Notes: generated by a model from the sequence alone, not told the origin. A stretch of 64,000 nt of DNA from Mesobacillus sp. AQ2 (GCF_030122805.1 NZ_CP126080.1:3477001-3541000), one strand, 5' to 3'; positions 17,552-27,899 are shown, counted from the stretch's first letter. Numbers and translations: made by a program.

Positions 17552-18573
17552 TCTTGTTTGGCCTGCTCCTTCTGCCTTTCGAGTTCGTCCATCTTGGTAA
17601 CTACATAACCTGTATTGCTCAAAAGCCAATACTGGCGCTGAAGCTTTTGCACAAATTTCCTTTCATCCACTTCTTTCTTGCGTTGATGATAGGTTTCTGC
17701 GACACGGATAATGCCTGACGGAAAGGCAAGATAACTCATGAATAACTGCATTTCATCATCACGGAAGGGGAAATGCTTCAGGTATACATAAATCCAGTCT
17801 ATGATTTCATCACCATACTTCGGCTGTGTTTTTAACGACCTGGCCAGAAACGGCAGCAAATCCTGAATTGGAGAACCTTTCCTTGCCTTTTCAAAGTTGA
17901 TGAAATAACCGTATCCCCTTTCATCGAACAGAAAATGCTCAGGCGAGACTTTGCCATGAAGCGTCACAGTCCTCGTTTTCTTCTGATCTTTCGTTTTTTC
18001 ACTCCACGCCTCAAGCTTTTGTCTGGCAAACTGCATCGCCTGCCGAATCTGGATGTAATACAGACAGAAAGTCAGTTCAAATGGGGACATATATACCCTG
18101 TTCTCACAGCTTTCAAGGAAACCATTGACAAACTCTTCTTCTTTTTCCCATTCCTTCAAAGTCTGTTCATAATGCTCCTGTTTAACTTCCTGGCTGATTT
18201 CCAGCTCCTTGGCTGACAGGGTATGCATTCTTGCCAGCTCTCTGAACAGCTGCTTATGCCTTTCAGATTGATCCTCCCTTATGGCATTTGGCATCCAGGG
18301 CATTAAATAATACAGTGAATTATTATGCAAAATTCCATAGCGGCCGTCGTTTGCCGGATAGACGGGAACAATCCTGTTATAGCCTTTTTGATAAAGAGTC
18401 TGGATATGTTTGATAAAATCCGTCCCTTCATATGGATGGATTTTCTTCAATGCAAAGGGTCCTGATTTGGTATAGACCTTTTTTATTTTTCCAAAGTCTT
18501 CCGCAAAATACGGCTCGATTGGATAATGCTTCAACACTGCCGATTCTTCTTTTAAAAAATTGCGATCATCCAT
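17536..18573 (-). CDS. ysxE: YsxE, CotS-like spore coat-associated kinase-fold protein
   Basis: 345 residues with an APH/CotS-type kinase-like fold: the lysine region is GPFALKKIHPYEG, a catalytic loop-like segment is TVTLHGKVSPEHFLFDERG, and then YGYFINFEKARKGSPIQDLLPFLAR. The usual catalytic HxD is HGKVSPEHFL, and the metal Asp appears replaced (INFEKA), so it may be a pseudokinase. In B. subtilis ysxE is cotranscribed with spoVID and its product localises to the spore coat. Start ATG 18573 has a modest AGGCGAG site. The gene ends in C-terminal charged helices. Confidence 0.8.
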   Translation of the reverse strand: MDDRNFLKEESAVLKHYPIEPYFAEDFGKIKKVYTKSGPFALKKIHPYEGTDFIKHIQTLYQKGYNRIVPVYPANDGRYGILHNNSLYYLMPWMPNAIREDQSERHKQLFRELARMHTLSAKELEISQEVKQEHYEQTLKEWEKEEEFVNGFLESCENRVYMSPFELTFCLYYIQIRQAMQFARQKLEAWSEKTKDQKKTRTVTLHGKVSPEHFLFDERGYGYFINFEKARKGSPIQDLLPFLARSLKTQPKYGDEIIDWIYVYLKHFPFRDDEMQLFMSYLAFPSGIIRVAETYHQRKKEVDERKFVQKLQRQYWLLSNTGYVVTKMDELERQKEQAKQEGAQS

Positions 18574-18719
18574 CGGAACACTCGCCTACTTTCTGGAACT
18601 CGTATGCATGAATAGAGTTGGGCAGGTGCTTGTAAACACCTGCCCATACTTAGTGCTGTCACAATCCCAGCCAGCAGCCAAGCCAGCCCTGACAACCAGC
18701 TTCCTTTTGGACAAGGCAT
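18552..18719 (-). CDS. Possible small ORF between spoVID and ysxE
   Basis: A 55-codon frame starting MPCPKGSWLSGLAWLLAG, with one hydrophobic stretch (WLSGLAWLLAGIVTALSMG). It overlaps the ysxE start by 22 nt in another frame. GGAG lies only 2 nt before the ATG, which is short. A second overlapping frame from 18727 encodes a 22-residue Cys/Trp-rich peptide. No recognised family. It could be a small sporulation peptide or chance. It spans the hairpin at 18620-18645. Confidence 0.22.
   Translation of the reverse strand: MPCPKGSWLSGLAWLLAGIVTALSMGRCLQAPAQLYSCIRVPESRRVFRWMIAIF
18620..18645. terminator. Hairpin in the spoVID-ysxE gap
   Basis: A 9-bp perfect stem (GGGCAGGTG / CACCTGCCC) with an 8-nt loop. 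No T-run follows on either strand, so it is more likely a processing or attenuation hairpin than a full terminator. Confidence 0.4.
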
Positions 18720-18735
18720 TGCTCCATTTTAAAGA

Positions 18736-19905
18736 TTATGATTGGTGAATAGCCACACCGGGAACATATAATACCTGGCCTTCATGTACTTCATGGTCGA
18801 TGCTCAGATGGTTTACTCTCAAAAGCTGCTGTACCGGCACATCATAGCGTTCCGAAATCGATTGAAGCGAATCTCCCTGCTGGACGATGCACACTCTTAT
18901 TTTGGCAACCTCCGAAACCTCTTCCTTCCGCGCTAAAAATTCGGCAATGGAAATCCCTTTTTTCATGTTCGGCTTTTTCTTTTTCAGTAAAGGAGAAGAT
19001 GAGCTTTCAGGAGATTCTTCCACTTCAGCAGGCATACTTTCTGGTACGGCCTTTTCTTCAGCCTCCAGCTCGACCTCCACTTCTGCTTCCTCTTGCTCAA
19101 CCTCGACCTCCGCAACCGGCTCTTGCTCGCCTCTAAAATCACTGAAAGCATACTCTGGCTCGGGCTCCCTTTGGGCCTGCAGTTCCGGTTGTGATGCCTC
19201 TTCCGCTGCAGCTGTTTTCTTCGCTTCAGCCCTGAACGGTGCATACAATTCTTCTTCATAGGAATCTTCTTCTTGATGATTCAAGGTTTCATTCTGCTGA
19301 ACGAAGGAATACGCCGGAGGATCCGGGAAATCCTGTTCAACTGCTTCTCCTGAATAATCATTGTCTGTCTCTGCGTCTGTTCCCGCCAACTCTGCTGTAG
19401 CTTCTTCCCGGTAACTGATTTCCAGTTCCTGGGCTTCTTCGTTAACACCGTCCTGTTCTGCTTCATGCTGCTGATCCCCGTACAGACCGGTAATCGCCAG
19501 ATCGGCATTCAGCTTCAGACGCTCCTTTTCCGGAAAAACATAGTCGAAAGCCTCTACCTGGATATCGATGTCATAGATGCTTTCAATCCGGTTTTTCGGA
19601 ATGGTGATATCCACCGGAAACCGGTGAAGGAATTCATAAACTCCTTCATCCCTCTCCATGACAGAATGGACGTACTTTAGAGTCGATAGCTGATCCTCCC
19701 CATCTTCCTCATGCTGCTGTTCATAGCAAGTATATTCCCCTGTCAATTCCAGAGATCCGCGAATGGATACATATTGCTCATTTTCCTGGATCGTTATATT
19801 GGGATCGAGTGAAATCGAGACAAGCTCCGCGACTTCCTGTCCTCTTTGAAACCACACTGACTCCTCTAGTGAAAATCGCAGGCACGATTGATTCCCCTGA
19901 GACAA
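18736..19905 (-). CDS. spoVID: SpoVID, spore coat encasement protein with LysM domain
   Basis: 389 residues. The N-terminal domain (about 1-150) matches B. subtilis SpoVID (RFSLEESVWFQRGQEV, VSIRGSLELTGEYTCYEQ). A long, highly acidic, repetitive Glu/Ala region follows (about 155-320), then a C-terminal LysM domain (VQQGDSLQSISERYDVPVQQLLRVN). SpoVID drives coat spreading around the forespore and binds SafA and peptidoglycan precursors. I set the start at TTG 19905, since AAGGAGGAG lies just upstream; ATG 19923 contains that RBS. Expression in the mother cell (sigma-E) is expected; CATAAAGT-like -10 motifs lie upstream but are not decisive. Confidence 0.92.
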   Translation of the reverse strand: MSQGNQSCLRFSLEESVWFQRGQEVAELVSISLDPNITIQENEQYVSIRGSLELTGEYTCYEQQHEEDGEDQLSTLKYVHSVMERDEGVYEFLHRFPVDITIPKNRIESIYDIDIQVEAFDYVFPEKERLKLNADLAITGLYGDQQHEAEQDGVNEEAQELEISYREEATAELAGTDAETDNDYSGEAVEQDFPDPPAYSFVQQNETLNHQEEDSYEEELYAPFRAEAKKTAAAEEASQPELQAQREPEPEYAFSDFRGEQEPVAEVEVEQEEAEVEVELEAEEKAVPESMPAEVEESPESSSSPLLKKKKPNMKKGISIAEFLARKEEVSEVAKIRVCIVQQGDSLQSISERYDVPVQQLLRVNHLSIDHEVHEGQVLYVPGVAIHQS

Positions 19906-20068
19906 AGCGACTCCTCCTTTCATTCCTTAAACGTAAAATCACTATGTCATTAACACTTTATGAGTCTGTATTTGCTTTTATGATAATTTAGAACATAAAA
20001 ATGAGATGTAGTGGCCGTAGCCACACTGCTATCTCGAAAGAATATGGTCCAATTTATAACGCAGAATG

Positions 20069-20182
20069 CTATATTCCTAAAAAGTAATGATATATTCCTT
20101 AAAACCGATAATTTATTCCTTAAAAAATAAATATATTCCTTAGAAACCGATTATATTCCTTAAAAATAAAATATATTCCTAA
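20069..20182. repeat. Six TATTCCT-centred repeats at 20-21 bp spacing
   Basis: Six copies of a (TA)TATTCCTTAAAA-type element with TATTCCT at 20072, 20093, 20114, 20134, 20154 and 20174 (spacings 21, 21, 20, 20, 20), joined by alternating CCGAT(A/T)- and AATAAA-type linkers. They lie between the hemL terminator and spoVID. The spacing is close to two helical turns, so repeated binding of one protein face is possible. Otherwise I see nothing coding in 19906-20242. Confidence 0.85.
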
Positions 20183-20197
20183 CCCCTCAATTTTACT

Positions 20198-20236
20198 GCA
20201 AAATGAAAAAGACACCCTTCAATTGAAAGGTGTCTA
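20198..20236 (-). terminator. Terminator of the hem operon
   Basis: The minus strand reads AGACACC, a 12-nt loop, GGTGTCT then TTTTCATTTT, starting a few bases after the hemL stop. Confidence 0.9.
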
Positions 20237-20242
20237 ATGAGC

Positions 20243-21535
20243 TTATTTATTCTGCAGCTTGGCAAATGCTTTTTCGGCTGCTTCGATTGTTTTTTGCAGG
20301 TCTTCGTCTGTGTGTGCTGTTGACAGGAACAGGCCTTCAAATTGTGATGGCGGCAGGAATACTCCTTCGTTTGCCATTTCACGGTAGTAGGCCGCGAAGA
20401 ATTCCAGATTCGATGTCCTGGCAATTTCGTAGTTGATGACATTTTCGTTGGTGAAGAAAATGCCGATCATCGAGCCTGCGCGATTTATGGTATGCGGAAT
20501 TCCGTATTTTTCTGCCGCTGCTTTTAGTCCTGTTTCAAGAATATCGGCTTTGCGCTCAAATTCCTTGTAAGATTCTGGAGTCAACTGCTTTAAAGTCTCG
20601 AGTCCGGCTGTCATGGCCAGCGGGTTACCAGATAGTGTACCCGCCTGGTAAATCGGTCCGCTCGGGGCGATTTGCTCCATGATTTCCCGCTTTCCGCCGT
20701 AAGCTCCTACTGGAAGCCCTCCGCCGATTACCTTTCCAAGGCAGGTCAGGTCAGGCGTTACATTGAAGTATCCCTGAGCACAGTTATAGCCTACACGGAA
20801 GCCTGTCATGACCTCATCAAAGATCAATACTGTTCCGTACTGGCTAGTAATTTCGCGCAAGCCTTCAAGGAAGCCTCCCACTGGCGGCACGACACCCATA
20901 TTTCCCGCTACTGGTTCTACGATGACGCCGGCGATGTCATCTCCGTACTGTTCGAATGCGTAACGAACGCTCTCAAGATCGTTATAAGGCACTGTAATCG
21001 TGTTTTTAGCAACACCCTCAGGAACACCTGGGCTGTCAGGCAAACCAAGTGTAGCAACCCCTGAGCCAGCTTTGATGAGCAGCGAGTCGCCATGGCCGTG
21101 GTAGCATCCTTCAAATTTCAGGATTTTGTTACGGCCTGTATATCCACGTGCAAGGCGCAATGCACTCATCGTTGCCTCAGTTCCCGATGATACCATCCGG
21201 ACCATTTCGATCGATGGCACACGGTCAATGACAAGCTGTGCAAGCTCATTCTCGACAACAGTTGGTGCACCGAAGCTTGTACCAAGCTCAGCTACCTTCT
21301 TGATTCCTTCCACGACCCTATCATTTGTGTGGCCAAGGATCAGTGGTCCCCATGATAATACATAGTCAATATATTCATTGCCGTCAATATCATAGATTTT
21401 TGAACCCTTGCCTTTTTCCATGAAAATTGGATCCATATCGACAGATTTAAACGCGCGGACCGGGCTGTTCACCCCGCCTGGCAAAAGTTCCTTTGCTTCT
21501 TTGAAAGCTTCAATCGATTTATTATATGAGCGCAT
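20243..21535 (-). CDS. hemL: Glutamate-1-semialdehyde 2,1-aminomutase
   Basis: 430 residues, PLP-dependent class III aminotransferase fold. It converts glutamate-1-semialdehyde to 5-aminolevulinate. Visible motifs are [11 protein letters not shown] (PLP Asp) and [15 protein letters not shown], with the Schiff-base lysine GK, and the substrate loop [19 protein letters not shown] before ATATT sets ATG 21535 (MRSYNKS); the frame extends four codons upstream. It is the last gene of hemAXCDBL, 77 bp after hemB, and is followed by the terminator. Confidence 0.97.
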   Translation of the reverse strand: MRSYNKSIEAFKEAKELLPGGVNSPVRAFKSVDMDPIFMEKGKGSKIYDIDGNEYIDYVLSWGPLILGHTNDRVVEGIKKVAELGTSFGAPTVVENELAQLVIDRVPSIEMVRMVSSGTEATMSALRLARGYTGRNKILKFEGCYHGHGDSLLIKAGSGVATLGLPDSPGVPEGVAKNTITVPYNDLESVRYAFEQYGDDIAGVIVEPVAGNMGVVPPVGGFLEGLREITSQYGTVLIFDEVMTGFRVGYNCAQGYFNVTPDLTCLGKVIGGGLPVGAYGGKREIMEQIAPSGPIYQAGTLSGNPLAMTAGLETLKQLTPESYKEFERKADILETGLKAAAEKYGIPHTINRAGSMIGIFFTNENVINYEIARTSNLEFFAAYYREMANEGVFLPPSQFEGLFLSTAHTDEDLQKTIEAAEKAFAKLQNK

Positions 21536-21612
21536 AATATCCCTCATTTCTTTTGATTGTGCCTCTTTTTTACAGCATCAGCTAATCTGATGTCCTGCAG
21601 CAAGAAGCTTGA

Positions 21613-22596
21613 TTACTGTTCTTTCAGCCAGCGCGCTGCATCCTTCGCATGGTAAGTGATGATCAGGTCAGAGCCGGCACGCTTCATTCCTGTCAGCATT
21701 TCCATGACGATGCTCTTCTCATCAATCCAGCCGTTTTGTGCTGCTGCTTTGACCATGGAATATTCCCCGCTGACATTATAGATGACAACTGGAAGGTTGA
21801 AGTTGTTTTTCACGTCACGGACGATATCAAGGTATGGCATGCCCGGCTTCACGATCAGGAAGTCAGCGCCTTCCACTACATCGGATTCAGCTTCGCGCAT
21901 TGCTTCGATGCGATTTGCTGGATCCATCTGGTAGGATTTGCGGTCACCAAACTGCGGTGTGCTTTCTGCTGCTTCGCGGAATGGACCATAGAATGCAGAA
22001 GAATATTTTACTGCATAGGACATGATGGGCACATCCTGGAATCCTGCCTCATCAAGAGCAAAGCGAATCGCGGCAACGAATCCGTCCATCATGTTTGATG
22101 GTGCGATGATATCTGCTCCGGCCTTCGCCTGGCTGACAGCTGTCTTTCCAAGCAGCTCCAAAGATGGATCGTTCAAAACCTTGCCATCCTCGATGACGCC
22201 GCAGTGGCCATGGCTTGTGTATTCACAAAGGCATGTATCCGCAATGACAATCATCTCAGGAAAATCTTTTTTGATGACCCGGATTGCTTCCTGCAAAATA
22301 CCGTGGTCATGATACGCCTGACAGCCTACTTCATCTTTTTCGTCAGGAACGCCGAAAAGCAGCACTGACTTAATGCCCAAAGAATCCACTTCAGTCATTT
22401 CTTCTTTTAAATTATCAAGAGATAATTGATAGACTCCCGGCATTGAAGATACTTCGTTTTTCACATTCTCTCCTTCAACGATGAAAAGCGGGTAGATCAG
22501 GTCTTCAGTTCGAAGATAGTTTTCACGTACTAGTGCGCGCATATTCGCTGACTGGCGAAGACGGCGATGGCGGCTGAATTCAAGGTGTTTCATCAT
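21613..22596 (-). CDS. hemB: Delta-aminolevulinic acid dehydratase (porphobilinogen synthase)
   Basis: 327 residues. It condenses two 5-aminolevulinate molecules to porphobilinogen. It shows a Cys/His-rich metal site ([15 protein letters not shown]), suggesting zinc dependence; active-site lysines at [14 protein letters not shown] and [14 protein letters not shown], the latter the Schiff-base motif. It starts at ATG 22596 directly after the hemD stop, and the hemD 3' codons (GGAGGG) form its ribosome site. Confidence 0.97.
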   Translation of the reverse strand: MMKHLEFSRHRRLRQSANMRALVRENYLRTEDLIYPLFIVEGENVKNEVSSMPGVYQLSLDNLKEEMTEVDSLGIKSVLLFGVPDEKDEVGCQAYHDHGILQEAIRVIKKDFPEMIVIADTCLCEYTSHGHCGVIEDGKVLNDPSLELLGKTAVSQAKAGADIIAPSNMMDGFVAAIRFALDEAGFQDVPIMSYAVKYSSAFYGPFREAAESTPQFGDRKSYQMDPANRIEAMREAESDVVEGADFLIVKPGMPYLDIVRDVKNNFNLPVVIYNVSGEYSMVKAAAQNGWIDEKSIVMEMLTGMKRAGSDLIITYHAKDAARWLKEQ

Positions 22597-23373
22597 TTAC
22601 CCTCCAATTTGTATATACTCGGCAACGCTTTTCAGCATCTCTTCTACAGTGTATTTCTCAGGCATAGCATGGACCGTCAATCCCCATTGCTCTGCTTTCC
22701 TTTTAGACACAGGGCCGATGCAGGCAATGAGGCAACGTTCCAGCTTGCCTCTTAAATTATGTTCTTCTACGATTCCCATAAAATGATTAATGGTAGAAGG
22801 GCTTGTAAATGTAAGTATATCAAGTCTTTCATCACTTAGCATCTGAACGAGCTTGTCCCGGCTTTCTCCTGGAAGATAGGTTTCATAGATAATGAGTTCT
22901 TCGACAATGGCTCCCTTTTCTTTCAAGGACTTAGAGATATAGTCCCTGGCAAGGTTCCCTTTTGGGATGAGGATTTTGTCGCCAGCTTTCACATAAGGCA
23001 AAAACTCTTCCACGAATCCTTCTGCGACATACTCTTCAGGCGTAAACTCCACCTGTTCTCCCCTTTCTTCAAGGGAAGCTTTCGTTTGGTCACCAATTAC
23101 CGCTATTTTAGGAAGGGACGGCCTATTTTTTTCAAAAAAGGAAAAAAAGGTTTCAACCGTTACATTGCTGGTGAAGATGATCCAATCATAATTATGTAAT
23201 CCTGCAAGTGCATGAACCAATTTTTCCGAAGCTGCAACCGGCTGAAAGGCAATAAGAGGGATTTCCACAGGAATCCCTCCATTTCTAGCAACCAATTCGG
23301 AGAAAGGCTTAGAATGTGCCTTTCCCCTTGGATTCATTACTGTTCTATTTTGCAGCGAAAAAGGTGCTATCAT
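22597..23373 (-). CDS. hemD: Uroporphyrinogen-III synthase
   Basis: 258 residues, a divergent two-domain family. It cyclises hydroxymethylbilane to uroporphyrinogen III with ring D inversion. Recognisable are the central [16 protein letters not shown], the C-domain [16 protein letters not shown] and the end motif [32 protein letters not shown]. It overlaps hemC by 4 bp (ATGA) and abuts hemB. Identity rests on these motifs and on operon position, since the family is weakly conserved. Confidence 0.93.
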   Translation of the reverse strand: MIAPFSLQNRTVMNPRGKAHSKPFSELVARNGGIPVEIPLIAFQPVAASEKLVHALAGLHNYDWIIFTSNVTVETFFSFFEKNRPSLPKIAVIGDQTKASLEERGEQVEFTPEEYVAEGFVEEFLPYVKAGDKILIPKGNLARDYISKSLKEKGAIVEELIIYETYLPGESRDKLVQMLSDERLDILTFTSPSTINHFMGIVEEHNLRGKLERCLIACIGPVSKRKAEQWGLTVHAMPEKYTVEEMLKSVAEYIQIGG

Positions 23374-24305
23374 TCACTATCAAGCTCCTGTTTTACCTTG
23401 TCGATCAGCTCTTTCGCACCCTGGCTGATCAATTTTTCTGCAGCAAGTTCTCCAAGCTCCTCTGGATTCGTTCCAGTTACCTGCTCTTTGAAGATTGTCT
23501 TTCCATCAGGAGATCCAACTAGGGCTGTCAGGACGATTTCTTCCTTGTCATTGATGTGCGCATATCCTGCAATCGGAACCTGGCAGCCGCCCTCCATCTT
23601 GTGAAGGAATGACCTTTCTGCTCTCACTGTCGCATTTGTTTCTGCGGAAGTGAATTTTTCAAGAAGCTCAAGAAGTTCTGTATCATCGCCGCGGCACTCA
23701 ATCGAAAGCGCTCCCTGGCCGACTGCCGGCACACAGATTTCCGGATCGATGAATTCAGTGACGACATCACTTGCCCATCCCATCCGTTTTAATCCAGCAG
23801 CTGCGAGGATGATGCCATCATAGTCATCTGTTTCCAGCTTTGAAATTCTTGTGTCGATATTTCCGCGAATCCATTTCATTTCAAGATCAGGACGCTGAGC
23901 TAAAAGCTGGGCACTCCTGCGAAGGCTGCTTGTTCCGATAACCGAACCTGGTTTTAATTCTTTGAAAGGAACATGGCCGTTTGAAATCAAGACATCACGG
24001 TGATCCTCCCTCTCGGGGATAGAACCGATGACAAGTCCTTCTGGCAATACTGCAGGCATGTCTTTCATGCTATGTACAGCCATATCAATCTCTTTATCAA
24101 GCATGGCCTGCTCGATCTCTTTTACGAAAAGCCCTTTTCCTCCGACTTTAGAAAGAGTGACATCAAGGATTTTATCTCCTTTGGTCACGATTTCCTTCAC
24201 TTCAAATTCAAAAGGAGCACCTAAATTTTTCAACTGCTGTATTACCCAGTTTGTTTGTGTCAATGCCAGCTTACTCCGTCTGGAGCCAACGATAATTTTT
24301 CTCAT
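23370..24305 (-). CDS. hemC: Porphobilinogen deaminase (hydroxymethylbilane synthase)
   Basis: 311 residues. It polymerises four porphobilinogens to hydroxymethylbilane. The N-terminus is [15 protein letters not shown]; the catalytic-Asp region is [15 protein letters not shown]; the dipyrromethane cofactor Cys is in [13 protein letters not shown] at about residue 240. RBS AGGAGG lies before ATG 24305. It overlaps hemD. Confidence 0.97.
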   Translation of the reverse strand: MRKIIVGSRRSKLALTQTNWVIQQLKNLGAPFEFEVKEIVTKGDKILDVTLSKVGGKGLFVKEIEQAMLDKEIDMAVHSMKDMPAVLPEGLVIGSIPEREDHRDVLISNGHVPFKELKPGSVIGTSSLRRSAQLLAQRPDLEMKWIRGNIDTRISKLETDDYDGIILAAAGLKRMGWASDVVTEFIDPEICVPAVGQGALSIECRGDDTELLELLEKFTSAETNATVRAERSFLHKMEGGCQVPIAGYAHINDKEEIVLTALVGSPDGKTIFKEQVTGTNPEELGELAAEKLISQGAKELIDKVKQELDSE

Positions 24306-24318
24306 GACAGCCTCCTAT

Positions 24319-25152
24319 TTATTGATACCAAAAATGGAAAGATGATAATTTCCCAGAAAGAAAGAAGTTAATCAGTACGATCAGGAAAGACGCAATATTT
24401 AATAGTGCCAGCGCTTTCCCATACATCTCCTTGCCAACCCTCAAATACAGGTAGATGCTATAAACTGCAAGGACGATGAAGGAGCCTAATAGCTTGGCAT
24501 CATACCAGGCAAGATCAGGAACCTTGATCCATGCCCATTGCAGCCCAAGGATCAGGCTAAGGAGCAGCATCGGCACCCCAATGACGTTCAATATGTAAGA
24601 CCAGTAGTCAAGCCGTGATAAATCAGATATCCTCCATAACAGCTTACCCCACTTTTTCCTCTTTAAAAGGTCATATTGGATGAGATATAACAGCGAAAAG
24701 ACGAATGAGATCGAAAAAGCCCCATAAGACAGGATCGCCATCGTGATATGGATGAGCAGAAGCTCTGATACCAACTGTTCAGACATGACATTGGAGTCGT
24801 ATTGCACCGGTGCGAAGGTATGGATCGCCATGATGATGAACCCCAGGATATTCGTAAAAAAAACAATGAAATCCACTTTCAGCAGTTTATTGATTGCCAG
24901 CGACAGTGTGACCAGCACCCATGCATAAAAGTAGAGCCCCTCAAAAAGGGTCAGTACCGGGAATCGGCCTGTGTCGACCATGTAAAACACCAGGAAAACC
25001 GTCTGGAATACCCATACAAATGCAAGTAACCAGAAGGCAACTTTATTCGCCCTCCGGTTACGGTTAAGAAAATCGATGAAATATAAGAGCACGCTGGCCG
25101 CATAAATCACAATGGTTATTTCATGGAGACGCGTTATATAAAGATCACCCAT
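24319..25152 (-). CDS. hemX: HemX, CcsA-like integral membrane protein
   Basis: About 277 residues with 8 predicted membrane helices and the CcsA/CcmC-like tryptophan/aromatic segment DLSRLDYWSYILNVIGVPMLLLSLILG...WAW. In B. subtilis HemX lowers the level of HemA (glutamyl-tRNA reductase) and so tunes haem precursor supply. The AGAGGTG site sets ATG 25152 (MGDLYITRLHE); a TTG at 25161 would add three residues. It lies between hemA (14 bp) and hemC (13 bp). Confidence 0.9.
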   Translation of the reverse strand: MGDLYITRLHEITIVIYAASVLLYFIDFLNRNRRANKVAFWLLAFVWVFQTVFLVFYMVDTGRFPVLTLFEGLYFYAWVLVTLSLAINKLLKVDFIVFFTNILGFIIMAIHTFAPVQYDSNVMSEQLVSELLLIHITMAILSYGAFSISFVFSLLYLIQYDLLKRKKWGKLLWRISDLSRLDYWSYILNVIGVPMLLLSLILGLQWAWIKVPDLAWYDAKLLGSFIVLAVYSIYLYLRVGKEMYGKALALLNIASFLIVLINFFLSGKLSSFHFWYQ

Positions 25153-25166
25153 GGGCAACACCTCTC

Positions 25167-26513
25167 TTATGGCTGAAAAGAAGCCTGAGGCGAAGGAACT
25201 TTTACCTGCTTAGTCTCAGCCGTTTTCATTCCTTCTTGTTCTGCGACGAGCTGTTCAATATTAAAAATCTTGACGAAAAGGTCCAGAGCATCTTCCGCAT
25301 CCGGCCCTGCCGCTAGCTCCTTAGCCTGCAGGATTGGGTCTTTCAGAAGCTGGTTGATGATACTCTTCGTATGCTTGTTAAGCACCTTTTTATCCCGTTC
25401 AGATAGGTGCGGCAATTTCCGTTCAATGCTATTCATTGTCTCTTCCTGGATTGAGAGGGCTTTAACTCTTAATGCGGAAATGACCGGTACAACACCAAGA
25501 GTGTTCAGCCATTGCTTGAATTGGACAATTTCCCCTTCAATCATGATCAGGATCTTCTCGGCTGCTTTCTGGCGTTCCTGAAGGTTCGCTTCGACAATTC
25601 CTTCAAGGTCATCTATATCATATAGGAAGATATTTTCCAATGTTGCGATTTCCGGATCCAGGTCACGCGGAACAGCAATATCCACCATGAATAACGGCTT
25701 CCCTTTCCGCTTTTGCTCCACCATCGCCACCATTTCCTTTGTGACAACAAAATCCTTGGCTCCTGTGGAACTGATCAGGATATCCGCATCCGCCAGCGCA
25801 GTCTGGAGTTCATCCAAGCTTTTGGCAACCCCAGAAAAACGGTTTGCCAGGTCTTCCGCTTTCTGGTAAGTACGGTTGATGACCGTCACTTTCCTCGCTC
25901 CATTTGCATGAAGGTTTTGGATGGCAAGTTCACCCATTTTGCCGGCACCGAGAATCAGCACATGCTTCTCGTCAAGAGTTCCGAAAATCTTTTTGGCTAA
26001 TTCAACAGCCGCATAGCTGACCGACACAGCGTTCGCACCAATATCCGTTTCGGAATGGCCGCGCTTTGCGAGCGTGACAGCCTGTTTGAACAACTGGTTG
26101 AAAACAGTTCCAGTCGTGTTTCCTTCGAGTCCAAGCATGAAGCTTGAACGTACCTGTCCAAGGATCTGGGTCTCACCTAGTACCATTGAGTTCAGGCCGC
26201 ATGATACCTTGAATAAGTGTTCAATTGCTCCATCTTGTTCGTAGATGAACAGGAATGGCGTGAATTCTGCCTGAGGGATCCCGAACCATTCAGATAAAAA
26301 CTCTTTGATATAATATCTGCCAGTGTGAAGCTGATCCACGACGGCGTATATTTCTGTACGGTTGCATGTTGATACGATAACATTTTCAAGGATGCTTTTC
26401 TTTTGCTGGAGTGCGCTCATTGCTTCTCCAAGATTCGCTTCATTGAATGTCAACCTTTCGCGGATTTCGACAGGGGCAGTTTTATAGTTAAGACCGACAA
26501 CGATAATATGCAT
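25167..26513 (-). CDS. hemA: Glutamyl-tRNA reductase
   Basis: 448 residues. It reduces glutamyl-tRNA to glutamate-1-semialdehyde with NADPH, the first committed step of tetrapyrrole synthesis. The catalytic Cys50 is in [13 protein letters not shown]. The NADPH domain has [16 protein letters not shown] at about 185, and a helical dimerisation domain follows ([24 protein letters not shown]). The C-terminal tail is Lys/Gln/Pro-rich. First gene of hemAXCDBL, with GGGGGTG upstream. Confidence 0.97.
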   Translation of the reverse strand: MHIIVVGLNYKTAPVEIRERLTFNEANLGEAMSALQQKKSILENVIVSTCNRTEIYAVVDQLHTGRYYIKEFLSEWFGIPQAEFTPFLFIYEQDGAIEHLFKVSCGLNSMVLGETQILGQVRSSFMLGLEGNTTGTVFNQLFKQAVTLAKRGHSETDIGANAVSVSYAAVELAKKIFGTLDEKHVLILGAGKMGELAIQNLHANGARKVTVINRTYQKAEDLANRFSGVAKSLDELQTALADADILISSTGAKDFVVTKEMVAMVEQKRKGKPLFMVDIAVPRDLDPEIATLENIFLYDIDDLEGIVEANLQERQKAAEKILIMIEGEIVQFKQWLNTLGVVPVISALRVKALSIQEETMNSIERKLPHLSERDKKVLNKHTKSIINQLLKDPILQAKELAAGPDAEDALDLFVKIFNIEQLVAEQEGMKTAETKQVKVPSPQASFQP

Positions 26514-26552
26514 TATGAATTGACACCCCCACAGAGAAATTGCATAATTGGC

Positions 26553-26596
26553 TAAGGCAATTATACATGAGTTTTTCCACTTTTAACGTTGTAAAT
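26553..26596 (-). promoter_or_regulatory. Probable promoter of hemAXCDBL
   Basis: A perfect -10 TATAAT on the minus strand (plus 26560-26565), preceded by TG, gives a short leader of about 40 nt to the hemA ATG. The -35 is poor. B. subtilis hemA is under PerR; I did not find a convincing Per box (only weak TTACATTTATATAA-like sequence). The rest of the 258-bp divergent region is AT-rich and non-coding. Confidence 0.45.
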
Positions 26597-26771
26597 GTGA
26601 ACAACTCTTGAAATTACATTTATATAATTGCATTGATTAAATTGAACTATTTTTTCCTGTATGTTTGTTATACTTTTATACTATCTACTAAGCAAATAAA
26701 CATACTCCCTAATGTACCTTATCAAAGTTTGTCCTTTAATTCAAGTGAGCCTTATTGGAAGTGGTGGAAGA

Positions 26772-27257
26772 ATGAAAAATCAGAAAATCATACCCGGAAT
26801 AATCCTCATAGGTTTTGGGGTCTATTTCTATCTCCAGCAGGAAAATATTTCACTGTTCAACGAGTTTTATACGTGGCCGACACTGTTGATCATCGTCGGA
26901 GCCGCCTTTTTAGTCCAGGGATATTGGGGCAGGGATTATGAATCGATTTTCCCAGGCGTGATCCTGGTTGGCTTTGGTGTTCATTTTCACGTGGTCAATA
27001 AGTTCAAGCTGTGGCCCGATCATCTTGGAGCCTTTATCTTGATCATCGCCCTTGGGTTCTTGCTGCGTTATCAGAAAACCGGCAATGGGTTGTTCCATGG
27101 AGTCCTCTTTCTCATTTTAGCAGGTTTGCTGCTGTTTTATGACAGAGTCACTGCATGGCTCGGTTTATTGGAAAATGGGGTTGCGACGGCATGGAAATTC
27201 TGGCCTGCGGCATTAATAGTGATTGGACTGTACTTGTTATTCATTAAGAAAAAATAA
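26772..27257 (+). CDS. LiaI/LiaF-TM-like multi-helix membrane protein
   Basis: 161 residues, start ATG 26772 with GGTGGAAG upstream (longer frame to 26712 has no RBS). It consists of repeated short hydrophobic hairpins with internal similarity: IIPGIILIGFGVYFYL, WPTLLIIVGAAFLVQGY, IFPGVILVGFGVHFHV, FILIIALGFLLRY and so on. This is the LiaI-LiaF-type membrane region (DUF5668-like) without the soluble LiaF domain. Such proteins often sense or respond to envelope stress; no function is assigned here. It stands alone on the plus strand between the divergent hemA and convergent ysxC. Confidence 0.75.
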   Translation: MKNQKIIPGIILIGFGVYFYLQQENISLFNEFYTWPTLLIIVGAAFLVQGYWGRDYESIFPGVILVGFGVHFHVVNKFKLWPDHLGAFILIIALGFLLRYQKTGNGLFHGVLFLILAGLLLFYDRVTAWLGLLENGVATAWKFWPAALIVIGLYLLFIKKK

Positions 27258-27300
27258 GAAAACCCGCACTGTGGTCCATCACGGTGCGGGTTTTTCTTTT
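27258..27300. terminator. Bidirectional terminator between the LiaI-like gene and ysxC
   Basis: AAAACCCGCAC(TGTG) ... (CACG)GTGCGGGTTTTT, with T-runs on both strands, lying between convergent genes. Confidence 0.95.
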
Positions 27301-27314
27301 TGTTCAGATTCACT

Positions 27315-27899
27315 TTATCTCATGAAGCTTCCCATGACTGACCATGCTTTGTCTTTCCCTTCACCTGTTTCAGACGAAAAAAGAATGATTGAATCCTCCG
27401 GGTCTAAATCAAGTGTTTCTTTCGTGATCTTCAAGTGCTTTTGCCACTTGGACTTTGGGATTTTATCGGCTTTGGTCGCAATGATAATGACAGGGATTTG
27501 ATAATGCTTTAGGAAATCATACATCATGACATCGTCCTTTGAAGGCGGATGCCTGAGGTCTACGATTAGCAGCACAGCCTTAAGCTGCTCACGCGATGTG
27601 ATGTAGGTTTCGATCATCTTCCCCCATGCTTCACGTTCAGATTTAGATACTTTCGCGTACCCATACCCTGGAACATCAACAAAATGCAGCATTTCATTGA
27701 TCAAATAAAAATTCAAGGTCTGGGTCTTGCCCGGCTTCGAGGAAGTCCTGGCAAGAGCCTTTCTGTTCAGCATTTTATTGATAAAAGAAGATTTACCAAC
27801 ATTAGAGCGTCCTGCAAGAGCGAACTCCGGAAGATTACCTTCCGGATACTGGTTCGGCCTTACAGCACTGATTACGATTTCTGCACTGTTTACCTTCAT
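27315..27899 (-). CDS. ysxC: Ribosome-biogenesis GTPase YsxC/EngB
   Basis: 194 residues, a single TRAFAC GTPase domain: G1 [11 protein letters not shown]3 [10 protein letters not shown]4 TKADK and G5-like SSETGEGKD. YsxC/YihA binds the 50S subunit precursor and is essential in B. subtilis. The ATG overlaps the lonA stop (ATGA), matching the lonA-ysxC operon of Bacillus. Confidence 0.96.
   Translation of the reverse strand: MKVNSAEIVISAVRPNQYPEGNLPEFALAGRSNVGKSSFINKMLNRKALARTSSKPGKTQTLNFYLINEMLHFVDVPGYGYAKVSKSEREAWGKMIETYITSREQLKAVLLIVDLRHPPSKDDVMMYDFLKHYQIPVIIIATKADKIPKSKWQKHLKITKETLDLDPEDSIILFSSETGEGKDKAWSVMGSFMR

Noticed and set aside
17536..18573. Functional choline/aminoglycoside kinase
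   Set aside because: The catalytic Asp motifs look altered and the spore context fits YsxE, so I do not assign kinase activity.
26514..26771. PerR box for hemA
   Set aside because: Only weak matches to TTATAATNATTATAA in an AT-rich sequence.
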